Below, piece after piece: positions 35,025-46,449 of a stretch of 64,000 bases of DNA. Under the pieces are notes generated by a model. That model made no database searches. It saw only the letters and a list, made by a program, of their open reading frames with translations, and had not been told where the DNA came from. The stretch comes from Gnetum montanum. Lineage: Eukaryota; Streptophyta; Gnetopsida; Gnetales; Gnetaceae. Numbering within the stretch: the stretch's first letter is position 1; every line of letters begins with the position of its first letter. Location of the stretch: NCBI GenBank assembly GCA_015680685.1, contig MNCI01001338.1, positions 213,655 through 277,654 of the forward strand, read 5' to 3'. The position numbers and the translations under genes are program-made.

Positions 35025-35909
35025 GTCTAGAAGTAGGGAAACTCTAGCAGTTTGATCACTTTAGAGATAGAATATTTTCCGTGTGCCTGCAGTAGGAGTC
35101 CTAAAGTGAACGGATCTTTATTCGAGCAACATTATACCTGAACACAAGTTGTGTACAACGATAAAGATGAACTTCCTGGATAAACCTTGCAGTGCATGGA
35201 ATAGGATTTTATTTATTGTTTTCTCTCTCACCCTTAAACTCCTAGAATGCGATATGAGTACGACTTGATTACGAGCATCTAAGGATGTGTACGGTTAGTC
35301 AAGGAATTGGCTGCTCATCGCATGTAATATGAGTACGACTTGATTGCGAGCATCTAGTGTGACTACTTGGTAACCCAGTGGCGTATCCAGGATCTACACT
35401 TGGTAATCCCAATGGTAGTTGTACACCCCGATGTGTACAGTTAGTCAAGGAATCGACCGCTCATCGCACTTAGGCTAAATAGATTCTCTCAACCCTTTCC
35501 TCCTAGTTAAGTGCCTTAGTACGACCACTTCGAGCACGTGCGTTACGCGTGGTGATCTCAGTGACGATTAGCGTTTGGTAGCCACGGTTGCATCGCTTCA
35601 GGGTGTGTACAGTAAGTAGGAACATATGCTAATGCTAGTTAATTTAGACTTAGTTCATTAGTTAGAGTTAGTTAGTTTGTCAACCCTTTACCTCAATAGC
35701 ATAGGAGAAAAACATAAAAACATATAAAAATCATATACCTCGAACTTACTTAACCATACACCATGACAACTACAAGTAAGTCTAGGAAGACAACGAATGG
35801 TTAACCTTAAGTGTTCCATGAGACGTGTAGGCATTTAGTCTATGGAGTTCGACCAGATCGCGCGTGCTATGCTCGTTTCGTATGGTTGAGTGTAGGGGTA
35901 TACTCATCA
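35025..35909 (+). repeat. 3' LTR of element D (5'-truncated)
   Basis: Corresponds to 28946-29820 of the 5' LTR and ends TACTCATCA. The U3 palindrome cluster, the TATA box and the polypurine tract are missing, replaced by an abrupt join at GTTTACATG|TCTAGAAG. A roughly 10-15 bp insertion near 35190 is the main length difference. Confidence 0.85.
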
Positions 35910-38480
35910 GTTGATGAACCATCCCCCTTTAAATGCATAAATCTTGGATCTGAATCTTGAATTATACTTTTTTTCTTATACCTTCTCAAGTCTAATTTTG
36001 ATATCTTTCTATAAGTTGATGGAGTGGAAGAAAACCTAGGATGTTAATTTATGGTTGTGATCTATCTATTCTCTATTGTTAAACATATGAATTTCTTGAT
36101 TAAATAATTAATAGTAAAATGGTTACAAGAGTTAAATTCAGATGATCTTGTTTTGTGTGTTGATAAAAATTATAAAATATTATTATGTGATTGAACAAAC
36201 CTGAGATTATTAATTTATCTACTTTTGTGGTCATTTCTTTGGTTTACAAATGTGTAAATGATCCTAATTATATATTTCTTTTTAGATTGAATAAAAAAAT
36301 TTTGATTTTTTTAATCTGATGAATCTTCCCTAGATATTTTACTATGGCTATTTCTTTTTAAAATGATCTCTTAATTCTTAAATTTAATATTGATTGACAT
36401 GTTTCAGAGCTAGATCTAGGCATTTTTTATTTTGTTCTAATTTTATAGGTTAATGTTAGTTTCATTTTTGTAGAAATAAAGCCACTTGTGCATTTCTTTT
36501 TCAACTAACTTTCCTTTTGGGGGGCTTTGGGTGTTAGCTTTTTCTCCCTATGAATGGGTATTACAATGTGTTTGCTATTGTGAATGTTAAAATGGTTGGG
36601 TTGTGTATGAAATTGTAATTGACTATCATAAAAGAAATTCAGCTAACTCTATCGAATACTATGAGTTATTGAAAAGTTCCTATTTTGTCAAATCACTTGG
36701 TCTATATAATCCCTATAGTACATTACTTATAACAAATAAAATTTCACAAAAACATTTAAGCACAATTCTGCCAATCCACTCTTAATGTTTCCCAAAGAGA
36801 AAGTTCCACAAGAAAACTAGAAATAGAGCAAGATTCAATGGGTTTTAGAAAGAGAAAAGAAAAGAAAGTAGATTCATGTGGAAATCTCAAACATTTAAAC
36901 AAGATAAAGGACATAAAAAAACACTTTGCAATAAAACTATTCCAACTCAATCTATTACAAATTGTGCAAACCCTCTGAGCTCAACAAGCAATTTCATCAA
37001 AGACACTTTTATTTACTACCAAAACACTTGTAAACAAAAAAGTACAAGCTTCTACTTGGCTAGTTAAATATTGGTCAAAAATTACAAATAATATAATTTC
37101 TAGAGAAATATTACAATTTCAAGATTTCAATATTAAGAAAATAAATTTAATAAATAAAGAAGCTATTTCAATCATCTCAAAGTATCAAAGATTATCTAGA
37201 TTCCCTAAACTCAAAGAGGCAATTTCTATAAGACATTACTATTAAATTGCTCAAGATACTTTTCTAATACAACATAAGCTCTTATTTGGCTAATCTTAAT
37301 AGAAGTTTGATATTGTGCAAAAATAGAGCTATAAATGCAACCTAGAAAAATCCCAAAATTAAATGCCAAGCATGATACTATCTAAACCATTAGCTAAGTA
37401 ACTAAAGCAAAATATGAAGAAATGAACTCAAAAGATTAAAACAAAATAGCTAAATTGATGCCTTTAGCAAGCCATGATTTATAAGAGATCTCCAACAATT
37501 CTTCAAAGTTTCTTCTCTAACATCCACCCTAAACTTTTACCCTTGAAGCCCTTTTATAGTGACTTCAGGGTAGTTACAATCAACATGAAAAAAAGAGGTG
37601 AGTTACAAATATCTAGGGGATTTATTCATAACCACCCTAAGAAGTTATAACTTCTGTAGGAGGTTTTTAGAAATTTTAGCTAAAGCTGGCAAATGTCTTC
37701 TTGGTAACAAATACCATGGTTTTTTAGCTATAACTATCATTGGAAACTACAACTTCCATGGAAAGTTACTATCCCTAAATACAAGTTACAGTTGCCAAGT
37801 GCCTTGTTGAATATATATATATATTAGGGGAAAAAACAATACCTATAACTTTTGTTTTCCCACATGTTTTGCACCTCCCACGTATAGTTGAAGTAGCAAA
37901 ATAACAACCACCTTACCAATGTCAAAAATCCAGAGTTAATTAAAAAAAATGCTATATGACTTTGAAAAAAAATATTGAGGCCATGTCGTTTGTAGATAAC
38001 ATAGGCCGGCCTGAGTAGGGAGGCACATAGAAGTGATTGTGCTACCTTTTGTGTAATGTGGACTTGTGGATTACTGCTAAGTTCCTTACATGCCACCTTA
38101 GTCTCCCCCTATCTATGCTTGCCTGCTTGCATGTTACCCACTCCTTGCTCTCTACTTGCCACCATGTGTGCTTACCTCTGGCTTGCCGCTATGCACATAG
38201 AAACCTCGCGCAACACCTTGACCATTGTATCCTGCCACTCTCTTCCTATTATGTTGGTTTGAATGCATTGTGGGTTTTTGATGACAATGACATTATTAGA
38301 TCCACCATGACTATAACGAAGGCCAAGCTCCCTTATGAGAGCTTAAGATAGCAGCAGCATCTTGAACCCTACGTGGCACTATATCCTACTGAGATGTTCA
38401 AATGCATTGTTTTGTACACTCTACTTCCATAAACTTTGCCATTCTTTACACCAACCTTGAATCACCACACTATAATCTTG
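35910..38480. other. Intergenic DNA without a recognised gene
   Basis: AT-rich, with long homopolymer runs. On the minus strand a CACTATAAAAGGGC promoter-like box lies near 37561-37550, followed by leader-like sequence, but no coding frame or LTR partner was found. A short AT dinucleotide run is at 37810-37825. The open frames at 38037-38351 are rich in Cys, His and Leu and match nothing I know. Confidence 0.5.
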
Positions 38481-38481
38481 T

Positions 38482-38905
38482 CTATTGCCTCTTAAATATG
38501 GCCATGCATTCCATAGCTAGAGAGATTAGTGCAGTCCAAGGAACAATGTCCCTATGTTGTATGGCATTGAACATTGAACAAGCATTTGCAACATTTCCAC
38601 ACTTTCCATACTTGTCAATCAGGGCATTTAGTAGATTTAGATGACAATGAATCTGTTTTGGGTTTCTGAGAATGTAGTTATGGATATCCCTACCTTTGTC
38701 AAGTGCACAAAAATCAGCACATGTAGGAAGAATGCTTACCATGGTGATGGTATCAGGTTTGATACCATCTACCTAATCTCTTCAAATAGCCTTACTAATT
38801 CTTTGTATTTCTTATTGTGAATGTAGCCGAAAACCATGGCATTCCATGCAAAGTAATTTCTTTTAGACATTTTGTCAAACACTACCCTAGGTTGCTCTCA
38901 AGTTG
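38482..38905 (-). pseudogene. Pentatricopeptide repeat (PPR, PLS-type) pseudogene fragment
   Basis: The minus strand opens with VVFDKMSKRNYFAWNAM (near 38895-38845) and then GYIHNKKYKELVRLFEEIR. After a frameshift it continues GIKPDTITMVSILPTCADF (near 38765-38710), LDKGRDIHNYILRN, NLLNALIDKYGKCGNVANAC and HRDIVPWTALISLAMECM (to about 38500). These are consecutive PPR motifs of the P-L-S type: 'V.D.M..RN...WNAMI.GY', 'LP.CA...AL..G..IH..I', 'NALIDMYGKCG.V..A..VF', 'RD.V.WTA.I'. Such proteins bind organellar RNA. Only about 140 codons remain, with a frameshift and stops, so it is a fragment and not a working gene. Confidence 0.85.
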
Positions 38906-38976
38906 GACAAGATATTCCACTTCTTCTATTGAAACAATGGCATTTGGCTCATCTTCCTTTATTAAATAACAGAATT

Positions 38977-39430
38977 TTATTGTCTTATAATATAAGTTAC
39001 TAAACCACAAGCAATATTTCCGTCTACCACTGTAAGTCCAACTAAATTGTTCTCATTGATATGCCCAGAAAAGCTAAGAGTGTAAGCATCAGAGGATCCT
39101 TCTATAGATGTATCCTTCGCAAGATCCCACATCTTTAGTGCACTATCTATAGATGTAGAAATTATTGTGCTTCTATCAATAAATTTAACATAACTAACTA
39201 CCTTTCTATGATATGCCTAGATGCATCTTGGTAATCTTGTTTTACATAAATCATAATGATAGATCTTATGGAAAATAGAGCCAAAGATAATTTAATATAC
39301 AAAATCATACAGAATCAGGCAAAAATTGAACACAACAAACATTTGCAACTATTTTAAGAGTATCAATGCTTCTTTCTTGCTTAGTGCTCCAATATTTAAC
39401 TATGCAATCATCACTCCTAGCCACTAGTTT
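38977..39430 (-). pseudogene. SPA/COP1-type WD40 pseudogene fragment
   Basis: The minus strand reads ARSDDCIVKYWSTKQERSID (near 39422-39363), then IVANVCCVQFLPDSV. After a decayed middle it reads YVKFIDRSTIISTSIDSALK, MWDLAKDTSIEGSSDAY, LSFSGHINENNLVGLTVVDG and NIACGL (near 39195-38995). This is the characteristic end of the WD40 propeller in the light-signalling proteins COP1 and SPA ('SGSDDC.VK.WSTKQE', 'VSYVKF', 'ASTD..L..WDL', 'F.GHTNEKNFVGL.V..GYIACGSE'). The 'SSDAYTLSFSGH' style is closer to SPA. Several stops and the lack of introns or other exons point to a pseudogene fragment, possibly carried by a transposon or made by retroposition. Confidence 0.85.
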
Positions 39431-39458
39431 TGTTTAACGAATGCTTTCCTAGTACCAG

Positions 39459-39556
39459 ATTTCCCTTGTGAAGGCTTCCGAGAAAGAAATAATGATTATG
39501 AAAACTGATTTCCTTTATGAAGGCTTCCAAGAAAGAACTGATGATTATGAAAAATG
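39459..39556. repeat. 49-bp tandem duplication
   Basis: Two adjacent copies (39459-39507 and 39508-39556), both opening ATTTCC and containing GAAGGCTTCC and GATTATGAAAA, differ at a handful of positions. They lie just upstream of the WD40 fragment. Confidence 0.85.
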
Positions 39557-39644
39557 ATAACATGTGTTGAATCTAAGTTTACTACCTTGACTTTAATTTC
39601 CACCATAATCACTCCTTTTTTATCCATAATAATTTATTTCCAGT

Positions 39645-41355
39645 TGATGAGCTGCGAAATTGGGGTTGTGATATCGCATCCGTGATATCGGGTTCTAGAT
39701 ATCAGATCCTACCAAGTGATATCGAACATCCAATATCAGGACATGTCTCGTTCCCTATAAATAAGAGGTGGGCACACTTGGTTTGGTAGTTAGTTCTTAG
39801 TCCCTTACCTAAAATCTTGCAGTTTCTCCCTCTCAAAGTTAGAATTATTTTTGAGTGCTTACAGTTGAAGTCATAAAGTGAATAGATCTTTATTCGAGCA
39901 TTGTGTACCTAAGCAGACCTTGTGTCCAGAAATAAAGATGAACTTTGTGATAAACCATGCAGCATTCAGAATAGCTTATCTCTCATCCTTAATGCTAATT
40001 ACAGTTTTTTAATGCTTTCATTAGTTAATTAATGTTGCTTTTATTGATTAGTTAAATTTCACAAGTAAGCATACTCAATACGACCACTTCAAGCATGCAT
40101 GGAACACTTGGTAACCCAGTAACGATTAGCGTTTAGTAGTCCTAGGAATGTTACACTAGTTCAAGATGTGTACAGAAAGTGAGAGTGGATGCTAGTGTTA
40201 GGACTACTTAGGACCTAGCTAATTAGTTAATTTAAATTAGTTATTTAATTAATTCAATTCTTCCCCCTTTAGCACCAGGACATAAAACATAAAAATCATA
40301 AAAATCGTATACCTCAAATTTACTTAACCATACAATTGTGCCATATGAGTAAGCTTGGAAAGATAACGATCGCCTAACCCATCTGATGAGTGGCTAGGTA
40401 TCCCTACGCCCAACCATACGAATATGAGCATTCATGCACGATCCGATCAAACTCCACAAACAGGCTAGTTGTGGTATTTAGATGGTTACACGTTGATCAT
40501 AGTTTGTTGTCTTCCCACCTAGACTAGTATTTGCTTTGTCACGTATGGTTTAGTCCAGAGTGAGGAATTGATCAAATTAGTGCTACTCCTAGAGACAATG
40601 GAAGATAATATTGATTAAACTAATGAGTAATAAGAAATGAAGTCTAAGCTAACCTAAGTGCGATGAGCATCCATTCCTTAATCATCCGTACACATCTTGG
40701 ACCTCTTGCATGACTACTATTGGGATTACTAAGCGTAGATCCTAGGTACATTGCTGGGTTACCAAGTAGTCACACTTAAATGCTCGTGATTAAGTCATAC
40801 TCATTCCGCATTTAACAACAGGAATAGTAAATGATGATAAATAAATATTAACTAAGAAAGCAATAAATAATGAAAAAAATTAGCAATAACAATTAAACTA
40901 GATAATTAAAACTAAGTGAATGCTACAATGATGAAGTAATCTCGATCTTTATTGCTGATCATGTGCGTGTCCAAGTATGTCACACTCGAATAAAGGTTTC
41001 GTACAATTACAAGCATTACACTGTGGGCATGCACTTGGGAAAATAATCTATCTCTTGCGGGAACAAACTACAAGAGCTTCGCTACAACTAAATTATCGAT
41101 GCCTAAATGAGGCGGAAGGCCCTCTTATTTATAGGCTGGGATAGGTGGCTACGTAAATGGGGCCTCGTCGATGCAGCGTTGCTACATCGATGGGGCTACG
41201 TAAACGCGGCCCCGTCGATGCCACGACTGATTAGCACTTCATCACCATCCTTGTTCTATGAAGGTGCATGAGCACTTAGTCCTTGAAGTTCAACCGAATT
41301 GTGTGTAACACTCATATTCATATGGTTGAGCATAGGGGTACCTTGCCATTCATCA
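39645..41355 (+). repeat. 5' LTR of element B, interrupted by a nested LTR
   Basis: Starts TGATGAGCTGCG and ends CATTCATCA. Without the nested insertion (40384-41244 plus one target copy) it is about 845 bp. U3 has GTGATATCGCATCCGTGATATC-type repeats (trimmed), then TATAAATA at 39756-39763 and AATAAAGATGAAC near 39932. Confidence 0.88.
40384..41244 (-). repeat. Nested solo LTR in reverse orientation, perfect target duplication
   Basis: 861 bp. On the minus strand it starts TGATGAAGTGC and ends CACTCATCA. It is flanked by CCATC on both sides (40379-40383 and 41245-41249). Internal family landmarks are readable in reverse: GGTACC-like end near 40396, TGGGTTACCAAGT near 40753, and TATTTATAGG near 41126. 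Its U3 carries GGGGCTACGTAAACG and GGCCCCGTCGATG repeats rather than GATATC palindromes. It inserted into element B's 5' LTR and then lost its internal region. Confidence 0.9.
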
Positions 41356-41356
41356 T

Positions 41357-41374
41357 TGGTGCTGTTGTCGAGGA
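41357..41374 (+). other. Primer-binding site of element B (tRNA-Asp type)
   Basis: TGGTGCTGTTGTCGAGGA lies one base after the LTR. Four differences from the tRNA-Asp complement: three C-to-T and one G-to-A. Confidence 0.78.
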
Positions 41375-41501
41375 CTTTGTTGTTTGTGCACTAATTAGAA
41401 CTTAGGCATCTTCCCATCATTGGAACAAACCCTTAGGGTTGGTTATCTTAAAAATTATTAGGAAAGATAAGAGAAAAGTGTCACACATTGAAGAATTAAT
41501 C

Positions 41502-43500
41502 ATGTCTCATTCTTCTTACGAGTGTTTCACCACCTAGGTCTGACACAATGAACAATCGGAGGCAAAGTACACATGATGACCTGCCAGTGCCCCAATAGTT
41601 TCGTGTGGTATATGTTCATCCCAATGAGTATATACCAAACTTCACCTTTATCCTCCACTAGGATGAACAACTACGTTGGCGTGATTTAGAAGGTAACATA
41701 GTGTTACCTCTCGATCATTCAATCCCAAGCTTGGTTCTTCGTGCTCTTACACGAATTGGTATGCAACACTTATAGGTAGAGTACGTTGTGCATGAACACA
41801 ACTTGAGAGAGTATTGACCCATAGAGGCACAACATCAAAGGGACTTACAACAAGAGAGACATCATAAATCTATGAAGGGGAAGTGGTCACAGGATGTCCC
41901 ATATGTCATAGGTGAAAATGAGGGTGGTGAACCTGCCTCAGGAGGTCTTCCACAAAATGATGTTCCTCTTGTTGACTTTGGTCAAGGGGTTGTGTATAAA
42001 AATCTTCACTCAACTATCCATAACCTGGATTCTGGTACCGACGGACATAAAGGGTCCAAAAAAGGAACATGAACACATGACAAAGATGGACATTCTGATT
42101 GTAACTGCGATCGAGGCGGCGACCACCAAAGAGAAGGTAGCAGGCACCATCATGATGACGGTCCTCCTCCCTCTTCACCTCCATCATCTCCTTCCCCCTC
42201 TCCTTCAATATCAAAATGCAGTCGTAGAGGGAAAGACCCTAAGGATAATGGTAGGAAAAATAGGAATAATAGACAAAATAGTCGAGAAAGGGGATGAGCG
42301 AATTCTAGAGAAGCACACCGTGAAAGGAGGGAGAGTAGGAAATAACATAGGCATCGTAAACACCATAGACAACATGATCACAATGAACCCCTACTTGCTA
42401 CCCAAAGTATGCTAAATATAACTAAGGTTGTTAGAATCCCAACAAGGCATTAAAAAGATAGCAAGATCAAAAAATTGGACATGAACAATATCCCATAATT
42501 TGAAGGAGGATATAACGCTAACCCTCAAAATCATTTGTAAGCATTTCATGATGCATGTGCCTTGCAAAACATAGAAAACTAGTGGCAAAAACTTAAATTG
42601 TTTCCATGAACACTGATCAAGGAAGCAAAAAGCTGGAATCAGTCCTTAGAACCGGAATCCATTCACCGATGGAGTACCATGTTAGAATTATTCAATGATA
42701 AGTATCAAACGAGCTCCCAAGTGCCCAACCTACGAAAGCAAATCCAAGGATGGAAACAAGGAGGACACAAACCCTTGGATGCTACCATGGGTTGATATTA
42801 CGCATTATTACATCATTGCCCTAGCCATGGTTACTCATAGAAGGAACAACTACATCTTCTCATAGATGGACTTAGGCACGAAACACAAAGAACCCTTGGG
42901 ACTTATGCCGAAGGAAGACTATATGAGCTTAGAGCCCGTCAAGTACAAAGATTGTTGGAGCAAGTTTTCAAGGAGGAAGGTGAGTTAAGTAAAAGAGAGT
43001 GTATGAAGGAATACAATAGAGATCCTTCCCTCCAAAAGAAGGGAGTTAGATTTTATGAGGATGAAGAAGAGTCACCACTTAAAGAAATGGTGAATAGGAA
43101 AACTTTACCCATTCAAAAACTTGCATCAGAAGTATCAACAAAGGTGGACCAAATGTGGGACTTCCTAGATAATAGATTTCAAACCATTCTCAAAATAGTA
43201 GAGGAGTCTAGGGAGCTAGGTAGTGACTGAGAAAGAAGAAAAAAGAAAGAAACTAATCATGCACATAATAAAGGTAAGGGCAAAGTTGCCATCGTTGAAG
43301 AGGTTGTGGATTCAGATATAGACAATGATGATGAATGTAAGATATGTCAATATGACCATCCTAAGGGATGTTTCCTAGTAATCTCACATCTGTAAGAGTC
43401 TGGGGTGTATGCACTAAACCCATGATTAAATAGATGGCAAATAGCCCAAAGGTTACCTTATCCTCAAGGTAGCCCAAGATAGTTCCACCAACCCTTGACG
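41502..43500 (+). pseudogene. Gag polyprotein of element B
   Basis: Starts MSHSSYECF. The N-terminal block VYVHPNEYIPNFTFILH lies near 41605-41660 and the VLRALTRIGMQHL block near 41730-41775. A basic Ser/His/Arg-rich segment follows (41900-42400). The capsid-like core at about 42430-42960 has FHDACALQNIEN, WQKLKLFP, LELFNDKYQTSSQVPNLRKQ and LRHETQRTLGTYAEGRLYEL. The long piece 42952-43230 continues to LKIVEESRELGSD. The short metal-binding motif CKICQYDHPKGC lies at about 43339-43374. Stops are TAG and TGA in place of CAG, CGA and TGG. Confidence 0.83.
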
Positions 43501-44049
43501 TATTATCCAAGTGGAAATCCATCACAACCAAATGAATAGTATCAACAGTGGCAACATCCACAATCATGGGGAATGCCACCACCACGTCAATAGTACCCTT
43601 ACCATCAACCTGACCCATATGGATTCTACGTGCAGTAGCCAATCTCTTCATGTGACTCTACTAGTCATGTTACTCCTTAGTCTCATTACCAAGTCCACAA
43701 GTACTATAGAACTCCTTCTCCTAGAGGAGAGGTTTCAAAAATGTACTATCCTTCTCACTCGACTGCACCTCTTCCACCCTTAGCCCCATTACCACTTGCT
43801 CCAACTATGTAGGGTGAGCTCCCTACCCAGCCACAGCCACGTAATGCTACAAGGGCTGTTAACCCTCAACCTACTATTAGTTTAGAAAATCACATAAACA
43901 AGAGACCTTTCTTTAGAACCAACAGTCCAACTAAGTCCTTGCAACCATAAGCAGCAAATTCTCCAAATACCTCACCACCATTCAAATCTTTGGAGCTTCC
44001 TTCGAACTAAAAGCCACACTTAATGCACATGGTCATGTTGACTCATGTA

Positions 44050-44520
44050 ATTACCGATTGGATTAAAGCTAGCCATATTCCTAGGATATTATTTAATCTT
44101 GGTAGTCCTCTTATATATTTGCAAATCATTGGGAATGAACCTTGAAAAGCTATTTTGGATTCAAGTTCTGGTATTAACTTAATCTCTCAAGAAATGTACA
44201 AAGCCTAGAACCTACCTCCACTAAAAAAGAGTAACATATGTTTAGAGTTGGCCAACCAGTCCATCAATAACCCATTAGGACTAGTGGAGGACATTGTCAC
44301 CACTATTTGTGGGTGGTCATATCTAGCTAATTTCCTAGTGATTCAAGTCAACAACTCTAATGGGGACTTCCCAATCATAATGGGAAGAGCATGGCTAAGC
44401 ATAATTGACAGGTGCCTAAGAATATGTGATCTTTCCCTAGAAATATCAAAGGAAAATACATTTGGAAATATTGAGAAGAAGAAAGTTTCATGCATCGCAT
44501 AGAGTGACACAGGGTGTAAT
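44050..44520 (+). pseudogene. Aspartic protease of element B
   Basis: The catalytic region reads AILDSSSGINLISQEMYKA near 44151-44205; D-S-S stands where D-[ST]-G is normal, so the catalytic Gly is changed. LELANQSINNPLGLVEDIV (44242-44298) and IIMGRAWLSIIDRCLRI (44374-44424) follow. The second motif is the hydrophobic-hydrophobic-G-R segment of gypsy proteases. The region leads without a gap into the RT linker. Confidence 0.78.
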
Positions 44521-44679
44521 TGCATGCAAAAGTCCTAGTTTGTACAACGTTTAACATTGCCTGCATACAACTAGTATGCACCAAGAACTAACATACAAAG
44601 ATGCCTGTATGCAGTAGCCACAAGACATGAAGGCAACCAGTGGCTAGTAGCTGACCAAGAGAACAATTCAACTATATTC

Positions 44680-46300
44680 ATGGAATCAACTAAGAGCTTG
44701 ACTTGGACCTACATTGATAGCATAGATACATTAGAGCAAGTCCATCGCCAACTTTCAAGTCCTAACATTGAAAATATCAATTGGGGGAAGTTGGAAATCC
44801 TTGACGAGTTCAAGCAAAAGCCCCTTAAGTTAAAACCGTTGCCCACCAATATGGAGTATACATTTCTCAAAATTAGAAAATTGGTAATCACTAACACTAA
44901 GCTCACTTCTCAACAAAAAGAAAGACTACTGAAAATGGTAAATGAATAGTCGAAAGTCTTTGCTTGGTCATATCCCAAATTAACCAAAATAGATCCTAGG
45001 ATATGCCAACATAAAATTTACACTGACCCCTCCATGAAACCTCGATAACAACCATACAGGTGACTAAACCCAAAGCTTAAGCAAGTGGTTAAAGAAGAAA
45101 TTGAACAACTTCTAAAAGCTAGGTTCATCTATCCCATTGCTAATAGTGAATGGGTTAGTCCGTTAATCATTGTGCCAGAAAAGGGAGGTAAATGGAGGAT
45201 GTGTATAGACTTTAGGCTACTAAACATGGCAACATTTAAAGACCATTTCCCATTACCATTCGTCGACCAAGTCCTAGATACCATTGCAGGGCATTACTAC
45301 TATAGTTTTCTAGATAGGTACAGTAGATATAATCAAATTCAAATAGCACCAAAATACCAAGCCAAGACTATGTTCACAATTGCTTAGGGGGCATTTATAT
45401 ATAAGCAGATGTCGTTTGGCTTGTGCAATGCCCCAACATTGTTTCACTGTTTGGTTCTAAGTATCTTTCAATAGCAAATAGGAAATGGTGTGGAGGTCTT
45501 TATGGATGATTTCTTCACCTATGGAGCGAACTTCGAACAAGCATTGGACCAATTAGAGAAAGTACTAAAATGATGTGTAGAAATCAACTTAAGGCTCAAT
45601 TGGCAAAAACACCATTTAATGGTCTGAGAAGGCATTGTATTAGGACAAAAGATTTTACAAACAGGGATAGAAGTAGATCCTAAAAAGATTAAGGTCATCT
45701 AAGGAATCACTCAACAACCTAAAACTACAAAAGACATCCGATCATTCCTTGGACATACTAGCTATTATAGATGCTTCATTGAGAACTTTTCAAGGATTGT
45801 GAAACCTTTAGTAGAACTAACAAAGAAGGATGTACCTTTTGAATGGACCAAGGAATGTGAGCTAGCCTTCTAAACCTTAAAATTGAAGCTTGTAGAAACC
45901 CCTATTCTACAAGCTCCTAATTGGTCCAAACCATTCTACATAATGACTGACATATCCAAGTTTGCCTTAGGAGTTGTACTTACATAGTTAGATGACCAAA
46001 AACGTCCCTATTACATCCACTGTGCAAGTCAAAGTATCGCTAGTGCACAACTCAATTACACCACAATGGAAAAAGAGTTAATGGTTGTGATGTTTGCACT
46101 AGAAAAATTTAGGCACTATGTATTGGGCTATAATATATTTATACATACGGATCATAGTGCAATTTGATTTCTAATGAGTAAACCAATGGTGAGCCCTCGC
46201 ATCATATGATGGCTCGTGATTTTACAAGAGTTCAATCTTACAATGATCAATCGTAAAGGCATTGAGAATGTTGTTGCTATTCATTTATCTTGGTTGCAAT
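44680..46300 (+). pseudogene. Reverse transcriptase and RNase H of element B
   Basis: RT opens with the VVKEEIEQLLKARFIYPIAN block (45085-45140). It then shows WVSPLIIVPEKGGKWRMCID, DHFPLPFVDQVLD (45241-45280), YSRYNQIQIAPK and MSFGLCNAP (45409-45435), and the catalytic MDD at 45502-45510. FLGHTSYYRCFIENFSRIVK follows at 45748-45805. RNase H contains the FYIMTDISKFALGVVL block (45933-45980), NYTTMEKELMVV (46048-46090) and HTDHSA (46144-46162). Stops that break the frame include TAG for TGG near 45385, TAG for CAG near 45474 and TGA for CGA near 45571 and 45628. Confidence 0.88.
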
Positions 46301-46449
46301 GGGACAACAAAGAGGATGAATATCCAATTTCTAATCGTTTCCCTAATGAACTCCTTTTTGCAGGTGTGATAAATAATCACTTACCCACTAATACAAATTG
46401 GTATAGTAGCATTCTCACTTATCTGCTTACACAAGAAATACCACAAGGG

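Larger units (their letters stand above)
28790..35909 (+). mobile_element. LTR element D: gag plus protease, pol deleted, perfect target duplication
   Basis: Bounded by GTTGA on both sides (28785-28789 and 35910-35914). The 5' LTR is 28790-29820, the primer site 29822-29839, gag 29965-31870, protease region about 32560-32950, and family 3' noncoding about 33160-35020. The 3' LTR is 35025-35909. Compared with element B there is no RT, RNase H or integrase: the sequence passes from just after the protease to the GAGATGGCCACCTATGC block near 33171 that follows pol in B. The protease also lacks about 35 codons in the middle. The 3' LTR lacks its first ~155 bp and the polypurine tract. Confidence 0.88.

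Noticed and set aside
38037-38351. 104-codon Cys/His/Leu-rich frame
   Set aside because: No motif or homology recognised, and a second frame overlaps it; treated as chance.
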